Below, in pieces: positions 36,567 through 45,320 of a stretch of DNA of 64,000 nt. The notes under the pieces were generated by a model. That model searched no databases. It was given only the letters and a program-made list of their open reading frames with translations, and was not told the DNA's origin. Within the stretch, counting starts at the first letter, position 1; every line of letters begins with the position of its first letter. The translations under genes and the position numbers were made by a program. The DNA is from an uncultured Alphaproteobacteria bacterium (GTDB taxonomy: Bacteria; Pseudomonadota; Alphaproteobacteria; GCA-2731375), in NCBI GenBank assembly GCA_951812805.1, contig CATOSZ010000009.1, positions 196,501 to 260,500 of the forward strand. The letters run 5' to 3'.

Positions 36567-38441
36567 ATGAGTAACCCCGAAAGCCCGGTCGAACCGTTCA
36601 AGCGCGCCGTCACCGCCGCGACGCGGGCGATTGCCGACGATTCGGAAATGGAAGTGAGCTTCGGTGCCGAGGGCGCCGCCGCGCGCGGCGGCCGTGGACG
36701 CCTGCCGTTGCCGTCGCGGGCCCTGCCGGCGGCGGAGGTTGCACAGGTCCGCGGCGCCGGTGATGCGCTGGCGCTCTGGACCCGGCACCATGACGACGGC
36801 ACGCACAGCCGCTTTCGCCCGCAATCGGCGATCCCGCGCGCCGTCTTCGAAGCCGCCGAGCAGGCTCGTGTCGAGGCGATCGGCGCCAATCGGATGCGCG
36901 GCGTTTCGTCCAACCTCGACGCGATGCTCGAGGAACGCTGCCGGGCGCGCGGCTATGCCTCAATCACCGATCCGGGCGAGGCGCTGCTGCCGGAAGTGGT
37001 CGGCATGCTGGTGCGCGAACGGCTGACCGGCAAGGCGCCGCCGGCCGACGCGGAGGCCATGGTCGAGGGCATGCGCGAGATGATCGAGGGCGTCGCCGGT
37101 GAGGAGCTGGACGAGATCGCCGGCTCGATCCGCGACCAGGCGACCTTCGCGCGGCTGACCCGCAAGCTCATCGCCGACCTCAATCTCGGCGAAGAAGACT
37201 ACGAGGAGTCCGACGAGTACGAGGACAATCCCGACGCCGATCCCGAGCAGCAGCCCGAGGGCGGCGGCGAGGGCGAGGGCGAGGGGGCCGACGGCGGCGC
37301 CGAGGACGGCGATCCGCAGCAGGCCGATTCCATGGAAGGCCAGATGGACGACTCGTCCGATGCCGAGAGCATGGACGCCGACGATTCCATGACCTCCATG
37401 GGCAGCGAGGATCCGGGTCGCGGGCGCCGCCAGTGGCGCCCGGGCGATGCCGTACCCGGGCAGAACGAGCCGGCCTATCACGCCTTCAGCGCCGAATACG
37501 ACGAGGTGATCGACGCCGCCGACCTCTGCGATGCGGAGGAGTTGGGCCGCCTGCGCCTCTACCTCGACCAGCAGCTCCATCACATGCAGGGGGTCGTTGC
37601 CCGCCTCGCCAACCGGCTGCAGCGCCGCCTGATGGCGAAGCAGAACCGGTCCTGGGAGTTCGACCTGGAGGAAGGCCTGCTCGACGCCGGCAAGCTCGCC
37701 CGCGTCGTGGTCAATCCGATGAACGCGCTCTCCTACAAGGTCGAGCGCGATACCGACTTCCGCGATACCGTCGTCACGCTGTTGCTGGACAATTCGGGCT
37801 CGATGCGCGGCCGGCCGATCACCGTTGCGGCGATGTGCGCCGATATCCTCGCCCGCACGCTGGAGCGCTGCGCGGTGAAGGTCGAGATCCTGGGCTTCAC
37901 GACGCGTGCCTGGAAGGGCGGGCAGAGCCGGGAACGCTGGCTGCGCGAGGGCAAGCCCGCCAATCCGGGCCGGCTGAACGACCTGCGCCACATCGTCTAC
38001 AAGTCCGCCGATTCGCCCTGGCGCCGCGCGCGCCGCTCCCTCGGCCTGATGATGCGCGAGGGGCTGTTGAAGGAGAACATCGACGGTGAGGCATTGATCT
38101 GGGCGCACGAGCGACTGCTCGCCCGCACCGAACAGCGCCGCATCCTGATGGTGATTTCCGACGGCGCGCCGGTCGACGACAGCACGCTGTCGGTCAACGC
38201 CGGCAACTACCTGGAAAAACACCTCCGCCAGGTGATCGAGTGGATCGAAACGTCGTCGCCGGTCGAGCTCATCGCCATCGGCATCGGCCACGACGTTACC
38301 CGCTACTACCGCCGCGCCGTCACCATCGTCGACGCGGAACAGCTGGGCGGCGTCATGATGGACAAGCTGGCCGAACTGTTCGATGCGGACGACAAGCTGC
38401 CGCGCGGCGGCGGCATGGCCCGCATGCCGCGACGACGCTGA
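36567..38441 (+). CDS. cobT: Cobaltochelatase subunit CobT
   Basis: The 624-residue protein is the CobT partner of CobS. An N-terminal domain with [16 protein letters not shown] near residue 35 is followed by a very acidic Glu/Asp/Gly/Ser linker (about 210-295). The C-terminal von Willebrand A domain carries the MIDAS motif [16 protein letters not shown] near residue 410 and [16 protein letters not shown] near residue 523. The MIDAS site binds a divalent metal and contacts the AAA+ ring. The length is normal. The large subunit CobN is not in the window, so it must be encoded elsewhere. Confidence 0.96.
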   Translation: MSNPESPVEPFKRAVTAATRAIADDSEMEVSFGAEGAAARGGRGRLPLPSRALPAAEVAQVRGAGDALALWTRHHDDGTHSRFRPQSAIPRAVFEAAEQARVEAIGANRMRGVSSNLDAMLEERCRARGYASITDPGEALLPEVVGMLVRERLTGKAPPADAEAMVEGMREMIEGVAGEELDEIAGSIRDQATFARLTRKLIADLNLGEEDYEESDEYEDNPDADPEQQPEGGGEGEGEGADGGAEDGDPQQADSMEGQMDDSSDAESMDADDSMTSMGSEDPGRGRRQWRPGDAVPGQNEPAYHAFSAEYDEVIDAADLCDAEELGRLRLYLDQQLHHMQGVVARLANRLQRRLMAKQNRSWEFDLEEGLLDAGKLARVVVNPMNALSYKVERDTDFRDTVVTLLLDNSGSMRGRPITVAAMCADILARTLERCAVKVEILGFTTRAWKGGQSRERWLREGKPANPGRLNDLRHIVYKSADSPWRRARRSLGLMMREGLLKENIDGEALIWAHERLLARTEQRRILMVISDGAPVDDSTLSVNAGNYLEKHLRQVIEWIETSSPVELIAIGIGHDVTRYYRRAVTIVDAEQLGGVMMDKLAELFDADDKLPRGGGMARMPRRR

Positions 38442-38579
38442 CACACCCTATCGACGGCCTCGCGTCGGCACGCTAGATTTCCCCCGCCATTGCGGGGAGG
38501 ATCGTCATGCCTTGTAAAACTCACCATCACGACGTCGGCGGTCACGCCGGCGCCGGGCGCTAGGTTCCGGGGCGCCGCC

Positions 38580-39515
38580 ATGCCGGTCGATCCGCAGATC
38601 CAGGCCCTGCTCGACAAGGGTACGGGCGTGCCCGACACCTCGACCCTGCCGGTCGAGGAAGCCCGCCGCCAGTACGAGGGCCGCGTCGCCCTGATGGCCC
38701 CGGGGCCGGACATGGCCGACGTTTCGGAGCGGGATATCGACGGGCCGGGCGGCCCCCTGCGCCTGCGGATCTACCGGCCGGCGGGCCCGGCGGCGGGACC
38801 GCGACCGCTCATCGTCTTCTATCACGGCAGCGGCTTCGTGCTCTGCAGCCTCGACACCCACGACGGCATGTGCCGGCATCTGGCGGCGGGCATCGACGCG
38901 GTGCTGGTCTCCGTCGACTATCGCCTGGCGCCGGAGCACAAGTTTCCCGCCGGCCCGGACGACTGCCTGGCGGCGACCCGCTGGGCGGCGGCGAATGCCG
39001 AGGCGCTCGGCGCGGACGCGGCCCGCATGCTGATCGCCGGTGACAGCGCCGGCGGCACCATGGTCGCGGTGACGGCACAGCGCCTGCGCGACGAGGGCGG
39101 GCCGACACCCGCCGGCCAGATGCTGCTCTATCCGGTGACCGACTATATCGATCCCGGCACGCCCTCCTACGTCGAAAACGGCGAAGGCTACGGCCTGACG
39201 ACGAAGACCATGCGTTGGTTCTGGGACCACTATCTGAACGATGCGGGCGAGGCGGACAATCCGCTGGTCGCCCCCTCGCGCGCCGAAAGCCTGGCCGGTC
39301 TGCCGCCCGCCTATGTCATGAGCGCCGAATACGATCCCTTGCGCGACGAGGCCGAAAACTATGGTGAGCGGCTGCGCGCCGAGGGCGTCGCGACGGAGGT
39401 CACCCGGCGCGACGGCGTCAATCACGGCTTTCTCTTCTGGGTCGGCCGGGTGCAACGAGCCGACGACGCGATGGCCGACGCCGTCGCCTGGGGCCGGAGG
39501 ATGACGGAACGATGA
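38580..39515 (+). CDS. Alpha/beta hydrolase, hormone-sensitive-lipase type esterase
   Basis: The 311-residue protein matches the HSL family of carboxylesterases. The oxyanion motif is FYHGSGFVLCSLDTHD near residue 80, with Ser where the family normally has the middle Gly of HGGG. The nucleophile is in IAGDSAGGTMVAV near residue 154. The catalytic Asp and His lie in SAEYDPLRDEAENYG near residue 250 and GVNHGFLFW near residue 282. ATG at 38580 is preferred because it starts a typical N-terminus (VDPQIQALLDKGTG). Its stop overlaps the next gene as ATGA, so it is coupled to the PhyH-type dioxygenase. Confidence 0.88.
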   Translation: MPVDPQIQALLDKGTGVPDTSTLPVEEARRQYEGRVALMAPGPDMADVSERDIDGPGGPLRLRIYRPAGPAAGPRPLIVFYHGSGFVLCSLDTHDGMCRHLAAGIDAVLVSVDYRLAPEHKFPAGPDDCLAATRWAAANAEALGADAARMLIAGDSAGGTMVAVTAQRLRDEGGPTPAGQMLLYPVTDYIDPGTPSYVENGEGYGLTTKTMRWFWDHYLNDAGEADNPLVAPSRAESLAGLPPAYVMSAEYDPLRDEAENYGERLRAEGVATEVTRRDGVNHGFLFWVGRVQRADDAMADAVAWGRRMTER

Positions 39516-40375
39516 AAGACGCGCTGCCGCGGGCGATCCGCGCCGATGAGATCGAGGCCTTCCAGCGGGACGGCATCGCCCTGTTGAAGGGCCTGTTCGA
39601 CCCGGCCTGGGTGGAACTGCTGCGGGACGGGGTCGAGGCGGACATGGCCGAGCCGAGCCCGATGTGCAAGGACATCAACCGGGGCGGCAGCGGCTTCTTC
39701 TTCGGCGATACCTTCGTGTGGGCGCACAAACCGCAGTTCCGCGAGTTCCTGCTGGGCTCGCCCGCGGCCGAGATCGCGGCGACGGTAATGGGCTCGGCCA
39801 AGGCCAACCTGTTCTTCGACCAGCTCCTGGTGAAGGAGCCCGGGACCAGCCAGCCGACCATCTGGCACCACGACCAGCCGTTCTGGCCGGTCGGCGGGGC
39901 CCAGGTCTGTACGCTGTGGCTGGCGCTCGATCCCGTGACCAAGGCCAGCGGCGCGGTCGAATACGTCAAGGGCTCGCATCTCTGGGGCAAACGGTTCAGG
40001 GCCGAGAGCTTCGACGACAACGAGGCGTATGGTGAGGACCTGCCGCGGCTTCCCGACATCGAGGCGATGCGGGGCGAGTTGGCGTTCGCGCAGTTCGAGA
40101 TGGAACCGGGCGACTGCACCCTCCATCACGGCCTGACCGTGCACTGGGCGCCCGGCAACAGCACGGACGATACCCGCCGGCGGGCCTATGTCGTGCGCTT
40201 CGCCGGCGACGACGCGACCTATTATCCCCGGCCGAAGATCCAGAACATGCTCTACGATCCGAAGTTGACGCCGGGCGGCCCGCTGGACAGCGCGCTCTGG
40301 CCCGTGCTCTGGCCCCGGCCCACGGGCCTCGCGGCGCCGGACCATCCGGCCGATCCACGCCCCGCCAGCGGCTGA
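39512..40375 (+). CDS. Phytanoyl-CoA dioxygenase family protein
   Basis: This 287-residue protein fits the Fe(II)/2-oxoglutarate-dependent PhyH family, which hydroxylates diverse small molecules. The iron ligands are plausible as HxD in TIWHHDQPFWPVGG near residue 112 and His in CTLHHGLTVHWAPGNS near residue 207. The 2-oxoglutarate-binding arginine lies in DTRRRAYVVRFAGDD. The substrate cannot be told from sequence. It is coupled to the esterase gene by an ATGA overlap and sits 6 nt upstream of the choline sulfatase gene, so the three are one transcription unit. Confidence 0.87.
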   Translation: MKDALPRAIRADEIEAFQRDGIALLKGLFDPAWVELLRDGVEADMAEPSPMCKDINRGGSGFFFGDTFVWAHKPQFREFLLGSPAAEIAATVMGSAKANLFFDQLLVKEPGTSQPTIWHHDQPFWPVGGAQVCTLWLALDPVTKASGAVEYVKGSHLWGKRFRAESFDDNEAYGEDLPRLPDIEAMRGELAFAQFEMEPGDCTLHHGLTVHWAPGNSTDDTRRRAYVVRFAGDDATYYPRPKIQNMLYDPKLTPGGPLDSALWPVLWPRPTGLAAPDHPADPRPASG

Positions 40376-40381
40376 GCGGCG

Positions 40382-41863
40382 ATGAACCTGCTGGTCCTCA
40401 TGGTCGACCAGCTGGCGGGCACGCTGATGGCGGGCGGACCGGCGCCCTGGATTCCGGCACCACATCTGCAAGCCCTGCACGACCGCGCGGTCCGCTTCGA
40501 GGCGGCCTATTGCGCGAGCCCGCTCTGCACGCCCTCTCGCGCCGCCTTCATGACCGGCCTGCTGCCCTCGGAAAGTGGCGTCTACGACAACGCGGCGGAA
40601 CTGCCGGCCGCGATCCCGACCTTCGCCCACCGCCTGCGCGCGCTTGGCCACCGCACGATCCTCGCCGGCAAGATGCACTTCGTCGGTCCCGACCAGCTGC
40701 ATGGCTTCGAGGAACGGCTGACGACCGACATCTATCCCGCCGACTTCGGCTGGACGCCCGATTGGTCGCGGCCCGACGCGCGGATCGACTGGTGGTATCA
40801 CAACCTCGGCTCGGTCCAGCACGCCGGCACGGCACAAACCACCAACCAGCTGGAGTTCGACGACGAGGTGACGTTCCGTACCCGCCAGCGCCTGCACCAG
40901 CTGGCCCGGCGAGCGGACGACCGCCCCTTCACCCTGGTCGCGAGCTTCACCCATCCGCACGACCCCTATGTGGCGCGCCCGGAATACATGGCGCGGGTGC
41001 CGGCGGAGTCCGTGGCGATGCCGGAGGTGGCGGCGCCGGCCGACGATCCTCATTCGCGCCGTCTCGCCGCCGTCGCCGACAGCGCCAGCTTCCCGCTCAC
41101 CGAGGCCCATGTGCGGGCGGCGCGCCGCGCCTATGCCGCCAATATCGCCTATCTCGACGATTGCATAGGCGCGATCCTGGCGACCCTGGCTGAGTGCGGC
41201 TTTGCCGAGGACACGGCGGTGCTCTTCCTCGCCGATCACGGCGACCTGCTGGGCGAGCACGGCCTCTGGTTCAAGATGTCGTTTCACGAAGCCTCCGCCC
41301 GGGTGCCGCTGTGGCTCGCGGTGCCGGGTGGCCCGCCACCCGCGCGGGTCGAGACGCCGGTCTCGCTGCTCGATGTCGGCGATACCCTGGTGGCCCTCGC
41401 CGGTGGCGACGGCCCGCGCGACCTGATGGCGCTGGTGCCGGGCGGTGCCGGCCGGCCCGTGCCGGCGGAGTACATGGCCGAGGGTGCGGTGGCGCCGATG
41501 GTGATGTGGCGCGAGGGCGACTGGAAGTTCGTCCGGGCGCCCGGCGATCCGGACCAGCTGTTCGATCTCGCCACCGATCCCCAGGAATGCCACAATCGCG
41601 CCGACGATCCGGCGGCCAGCGAGGTCCTCGCCGTAATGCGCGCGACGGTCGCGGCGCGCTGGGACCTCGAGCGTCTCGCCGACGATGTACGGAAGAGCCA
41701 GCGCCGCCGTTTGCTGGTTCACGACGCCCTCTCCCGCGGGCGGCGGACCGGATGGGATCATGCGCCGGTGGACGATGCCGGCCGCCGCTTCATGCGCAAT
41801 CATCTCGACCTCAACGTCGTCGAGGCGACAGCGCGGTTTCCCAGGGCGGAGGAGATGGAGTAG
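40382..41863 (+). CDS. betC: Choline-sulfatase
   Basis: The 493-residue protein matches choline-sulfatase, which hydrolyses choline-O-sulfate to choline and sulfate. The sulfatase signature with the cysteine converted to formylglycine is in ASPLCTPSRAAFMTGLLPSE near residues 42-61. Metal-binding positions are in LVLMVDQLAG (N-terminus) and FLADHGDLLGEHGLWFK near residue 283. The C-terminal choline-sulfatase region is clear: WDLERLADDVRKSQRRRL near residue 426, then GWDHAPVDDAGRRFMRNHLDLN. There is no signal peptide, so it is cytoplasmic. It follows the esterase and PhyH genes. Confidence 0.88.
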   Translation: MNLLVLMVDQLAGTLMAGGPAPWIPAPHLQALHDRAVRFEAAYCASPLCTPSRAAFMTGLLPSESGVYDNAAELPAAIPTFAHRLRALGHRTILAGKMHFVGPDQLHGFEERLTTDIYPADFGWTPDWSRPDARIDWWYHNLGSVQHAGTAQTTNQLEFDDEVTFRTRQRLHQLARRADDRPFTLVASFTHPHDPYVARPEYMARVPAESVAMPEVAAPADDPHSRRLAAVADSASFPLTEAHVRAARRAYAANIAYLDDCIGAILATLAECGFAEDTAVLFLADHGDLLGEHGLWFKMSFHEASARVPLWLAVPGGPPPARVETPVSLLDVGDTLVALAGGDGPRDLMALVPGGAGRPVPAEYMAEGAVAPMVMWREGDWKFVRAPGDPDQLFDLATDPQECHNRADDPAASEVLAVMRATVAARWDLERLADDVRKSQRRRLLVHDALSRGRRTGWDHAPVDDAGRRFMRNHLDLNVVEATARFPRAEEME

Positions 41864-41909
41864 GAAGAGACATGGACGCGACGAGGACAGGCATGCGAGG
41901 TGTCGGATA

Positions 41910-42356
41910 GTGGCGGACCGCGACGGTGGCAATCCTGAGGCCGTACCGCGTCAGAGCGGCAAGGGGTCGCTTGCGGCCTGCGAGGCTTGCGAGGCGCGGG
42001 GCTTTGCTTTCTGTGCCGCGCTCGGCGACCGTGAGCTCGGCGAACTCGCGACCTTCCGCCGCCTGGAGGAATACACGGCCGGCACCGAGATCTTCGCCCA
42101 CGAGGACGAGGCGAACTCCGTCTACAACCTGACCGGCGGCTGCGTCCGGTTGGTCACCCTGCTCGCCGACGGTCGGCGCCAGGTGATGGCCTTCGTGCTG
42201 TCGGGCGAGTATTTTGGCGCCGTGACCGGCGACCGCTATCCCTACGGCGCCGAGGCGGTGACGAAGATCTCCGTCTGTCACTATCCGCGCGCGCGCCTCG
42301 ACCCCTTCATCGACGCCCACGCCAGCCTGCAACGCAAGCTGCTGGAGATGGCCTGG
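41910..42356 (+). pseudogene. FNR/CRP-family regulator, 5' part (split by an IS21-type element)
   Basis: From GTG 41910 the frame encodes the effector half of an FNR/FixK-type regulator. A Cys cluster lies in SLAACEACEARGFAFC near residues 18-34, as in iron-sulfur FNR proteins, followed by the cyclic-nucleotide-binding-like beta roll (VYNLTGGCVRLVTLLADGRRQVMAFVLSGEYFG). The frame is cut after the codons for LLEMAW at 42356, where an IS21-type element begins. With the 3' part at 44982-45285 joined at the duplication, the product is rebuilt without a frameshift. The fragment alone lacks the DNA-binding domain. Confidence 0.88.
42350..42356. repeat. Left target duplication of the second IS21-type element
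   Basis: GGCCTGG, repeated exactly at 44982-44988. Confidence 0.88.
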
Positions 42357-42461
42357 TGCGGATTTCGGTAGTTCCGGACGGCGGTTTCAGTAAGTCCTGG
42401 CCACCGATTTCATAAAGTCCCGGCCGGTTCCGGGAGTTTGGCTTCGGGTGCCTTGTTGCCG

Positions 42462-43238
42462 TCAGTCGGGATTGTTTTCCGTTGTGGTTGGCTGGGTCAA
42501 GTCGGTCGTCGATTTCTTCTTTCGCATGCTGTCGCCTTTCAAGCCGATGCGGTGGGCGTTGTGGATGACGCGGTCGAGGATGGCGTCGGCGATGGTGGCC
42601 TCGCCGATCAGGTCGTGCCAGGCGGTCACGGGGATCTGCGCGGTGATGAGGGTTGAGCGTCGGTGGTATCGTTCCTCGCAGATTTCCAGGAGATCGAGGC
42701 GCTGGCGGTCGGTCAGGCCATGGGTTCCCCAGTCGTCGAGGACGAGCAGCTGGACCCGGGCGAGGCGGTCGATCAGGCGGGGCAGCCGGCCGTCGAGGCG
42801 GGCCATGGCGAGGTCCTCGAAGAGCCTGGGCATGCGGACGTAGAGGACGGAATGATCGAGCCTGGCGGCCTGATGGGCGATGGCACAGGCGAGCCATGTC
42901 TTGCCGGTTCCGGTCTGGCCGGTGACGATGAGGTTCTCGTGTGCCTTGAGCCAGACGCCCTGGGCGAGAGAGAGGACGGCGCGGCGGTCGAGGCCTCGTT
43001 CGGCGGCGAAGTCGATGTCCTCGATGCAGGCCTCGGGGAAGCGTAGCCTGGCCTGTCTGAGGCGGTTGGCGAGGCGCTTGTCGGCGCGGGTGGCGGCCTC
43101 GCGGTCGAGCATGAGGGCGAGCCAGTCCTCGCGGTTCAATTCCGATGATTGGCCTCGCTCGGCCATGTCGCGGTAAGCCTCTGCCATGCCCTTGAAGCCG
43201 AGGGCCTGCATCTGGTCGAGGGTCGGGTGTGTCAGCAT
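42462..43238 (-). CDS. istB: IS21-family helper ATPase IstB
   Basis: The 258-residue AAA+ protein helps IstA choose and load on target DNA. The N-terminus ([19 protein letters not shown]) is typical. Walker A is in [20 protein letters not shown] near residue 104, Walker B in [16 protein letters not shown] near residue 165, and sensor [23 protein letters not shown] near residue 203. ATG at 43238 is chosen by similarity of the N-terminus. Unlike the istB at 19792, this copy is intact. It lies 17 nt after istA on the same strand. Confidence 0.92.
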   Translation of the reverse strand: MLTHPTLDQMQALGFKGMAEAYRDMAERGQSSELNREDWLALMLDREAATRADKRLANRLRQARLRFPEACIEDIDFAAERGLDRRAVLSLAQGVWLKAHENLIVTGQTGTGKTWLACAIAHQAARLDHSVLYVRMPRLFEDLAMARLDGRLPRLIDRLARVQLLVLDDWGTHGLTDRQRLDLLEICEERYHRRSTLITAQIPVTAWHDLIGEATIADAILDRVIHNAHRIGLKGDSMRKKKSTTDLTQPTTTENNPD

Positions 43239-43255
43239 GAGGTGTCTTCTCCTGG

Positions 43256-44809
43256 TTATCGGTAGTAGCCGGGGCCGCGGATGTTGGTGTGTGGCGGCAG
43301 CGGCAGAAGCGGTTCGCGCTCGGGGCGTGTGCGATCGAGGCCGGACTTGAGGATGGCGGCGAGCGATGAGTAGCTGGTCGTGTTGATGGTGAGCGCGCGT
43401 GCGCAGGCGGCCTCGACGCGTTCCGGTTCGTATCGGCGGGCGAGCGACAAGACGCCCATGGCGCTGCGATAGCCTTGCTCGGGATGGGGCCGATCGCGGA
43501 TCATCCGCTCGACCAGGAGGGCGGCGTTGGGGCCGATGCGGCTGGCCTGGTCGATCAGGCTTTGTGGCGTTCGCTCGGCATAGCGCTGGTGCGCCTTGGG
43601 CATGTGGGCCGGGATCGTGGCATGGCCGCCATGCGGTGAGCGGCGGAGATGGCTGGCGACGCGCTTGTGGTTGTGGAAGATCTCGACCGTGCGGTGAGTG
43701 AGCCGGACTTGGACCTTGCGGCCGATCAGGCCGTGCGGCACGGAGTAGAAGCTGCGCTCGACGTCGACGTGATAGTCGGAATGGACCTTGGCGGTCTTCC
43801 ATTCGGCATATTCGAAGGGCGTCGTCGGCAGGGGTGCCAGGGCCTCGCGCTCGATGGCCTCGAACATCTGGCGCCGGCTCTTTCCAAGGTTGCGCATGGG
43901 CCGCTCGTTGAGCTCCTCGAGGAGGTCGCGGATCGCCCGGTTGAGCTGGTCGAGGGAGAAGAAGCGCGTATTGCGCAGTCTTGCCAGGATCCAGCGCTCG
44001 ACGACCTGGACGGCGACTTCGACCTTGGCCTTGTCGCGCGGCTTGCGGACCCGGGTCGGCAGGACGGTGGTGTCGTAGTGCTCGGCGAGCGCGGCGAAGG
44101 TCGGGTTGAGGGTCGGCTCGAACCAGAGCGGCTTGGCGACGCCGGCCTTGAGGTTATCGCAGACGATGCTCTTGGGCACGCCGCCGAAGTAGGCGAGCGC
44201 CCGGCATTGTCCGGCGACCCAGTCGGGCAGGCGCTGGGTCAGGCTGGCGGTGGCGAAGGTGAGCGAGGAAGCGCCCAGCACGGCGACGAAGATCTGCGCG
44301 TCGTGCACCTCGCCGGTCTCGGGGTCGACGATGTCCACCGTCTGGCCGGCATAATCGGTCTGCATGACCGCACCGGCCTCGTGGCGGTTGCGCCAGGTGG
44401 CGCCGGTGCGCCGCTTGAACGCCGTGAAGGCTTCGCAGAACCAGGTGTAGCCGTAGCCATCGGGATGTGAGGCGCGGTATTCCTGCCAGAGCAGGGTCAG
44501 CGTCACCCCCTTGCGCTTCAGCTCGGCCGCGACCGTCGGCCAGTGCGGCTCGCACCTGTCGCGCGGGGGCCGGCCCATGCGGCGGAACAGCGTCTCTTGC
44601 AGGACCGCGTCGTCCTCGTATTCCGCCGGCAGCGGCCAGGCGGTAAGGCCGACCTCGCGGGCCCGCAGCAAATAGGTCGACACTGTCGTCTTGGAGACCT
44701 TCAGCCGTTCCGCCACCTCTCGCGCCGAGAGGCCTTGGTCATGCGTCAGCCGCAGGATCGTTCGTGCATCTCTCACCGTCGTTCGTCTCGTCTGCTTCCG
44801 TCTGGGCAT
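43256..44809 (-). CDS. istA: IS21-family transposase IstA
   Basis: The 517-residue DDE transposase starts with a helix-turn-helix region ([22 protein letters not shown], about residues 26-47). The catalytic core begins at [20 protein letters not shown] near residue 148 with the first aspartate, and the second is in [16 protein letters not shown] near residue 213. The region [24 protein letters not shown] near residue 250 supplies the catalytic glutamate. The frame is intact and followed by istB. ATG at 44809 has GGAGGGG just upstream; an earlier GTG or ATG would add only five residues. Confidence 0.92.
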   Translation of the reverse strand: MPRRKQTRRTTVRDARTILRLTHDQGLSAREVAERLKVSKTTVSTYLLRAREVGLTAWPLPAEYEDDAVLQETLFRRMGRPPRDRCEPHWPTVAAELKRKGVTLTLLWQEYRASHPDGYGYTWFCEAFTAFKRRTGATWRNRHEAGAVMQTDYAGQTVDIVDPETGEVHDAQIFVAVLGASSLTFATASLTQRLPDWVAGQCRALAYFGGVPKSIVCDNLKAGVAKPLWFEPTLNPTFAALAEHYDTTVLPTRVRKPRDKAKVEVAVQVVERWILARLRNTRFFSLDQLNRAIRDLLEELNERPMRNLGKSRRQMFEAIEREALAPLPTTPFEYAEWKTAKVHSDYHVDVERSFYSVPHGLIGRKVQVRLTHRTVEIFHNHKRVASHLRRSPHGGHATIPAHMPKAHQRYAERTPQSLIDQASRIGPNAALLVERMIRDRPHPEQGYRSAMGVLSLARRYEPERVEAACARALTINTTSYSSLAAILKSGLDRTRPEREPLLPLPPHTNIRGPGYYR

Positions 44810-44981
44810 GTCCCCTCCCGGCAAAAGCCAAGAGGTAGACGCCGAGACGGCGCACCCGAAAGCTGAACTCAGATCGCCCCGTGATGCTGTCCGGGACTTT
44901 CCGGAATCACTGGCCGCGACTTACTGAAATCTCTGGCCAGGACTTTCCGTAATCGGTGTCCGGGACTTTCCGAAACGCGCA

Positions 44982-44988
44982 GGCCTGG
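44982..44988. repeat. Right target duplication of the second IS21-type element
   Basis: GGCCTGG, identical to 42350-42356 and directly adjacent to the IS end. Confidence 0.88.
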
Positions 44989-45285
44989 ACCGAGGTCGAC
45001 CGTCTGCAGGAACACATGCTGCTGCTCGGCCGCAAGACGCCGGTCGAGAAGATCGCGAGTTTTCTGCTGGCCTACTCCCGGCGTGCCCACCGGCTCGGCC
45101 AGTCGGCGACGCCGCTCACCCTGCCGATGGGCCGGGGCGACATCGCGGACCATTTAGGCCTCACTATCGAGACGGTCAGCCGCACCTTCACCCGGTTGCG
45201 CGGCGAGGGCTGGATCCAGCTGCCCGAGCCCAACATCGTACATCTCGAAGACGTCGATGCCCTGATGGACGCGGCCGAAGGTTAG
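44982..45285 (+). pseudogene. FNR/CRP-family regulator, 3' part (DNA-binding domain)
   Basis: This part encodes the dimerisation helix (DRLQEHMLLLGRKTPVEKIASFLL) and the winged helix-turn-helix (LPMGRGDIADHLGLTIETVSRTFTRLRGEGWI), which closely matches FNR/FixK recognition helices. Joined to 41910-42356 at GGCCTGG, it continues the frame as EMAWTEVDRL and gives a protein of about 248 residues, normal for the family. The gene would sense oxygen, redox or nitric oxide and regulate nearby or distant genes. In this genome the reading frame is broken, so that control is presumably lost, unless the insertion is polymorphic. Confidence 0.87.
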
Positions 45286-45298
45286 AGCATACTCTAAC
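45281..45298. terminator. Small hairpin at the end of the FNR-type gene
   Basis: GTTAGAG (45281-45287) pairs with CTCTAAC (45292-45298) around a 4-nt loop; it includes the stop codon. It lies between convergent genes and could end transcription weakly. No T-run follows. Confidence 0.3.
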
Positions 45299-45320
45299 GC
45301 GCCCGCGCTGCCGCAAACGA

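Larger units (their letters stand above)
42357..44981 (-). mobile_element. Second IS21-family element, complete
   Basis: The ends are related inverted repeats: 42357 onward reads TGCGGATTTCGGTAGTTCCG, and 44981 read backwards is TGCGCGTTTCGGAAAGTCCC. Several further AAGTCC-type subterminal repeats follow on both sides, typical of IS21. A 7-bp duplication, GGCCTGG, flanks it. The 2625-bp element carries intact istA and istB on the minus strand. It differs from the IS21-type element at 18180-22701 in both termini and protein sequence, so it is a separate lineage. It splits an FNR-type regulator gene. Confidence 0.92.

Noticed and set aside
35553-38441. CobS-CobT as a MoxR-VWA type defence or chaperone pair
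   Set aside because: The sequences contain CobS- and CobT-specific blocks, and the J-domain-cobS-cobT order is a known cobalamin arrangement.
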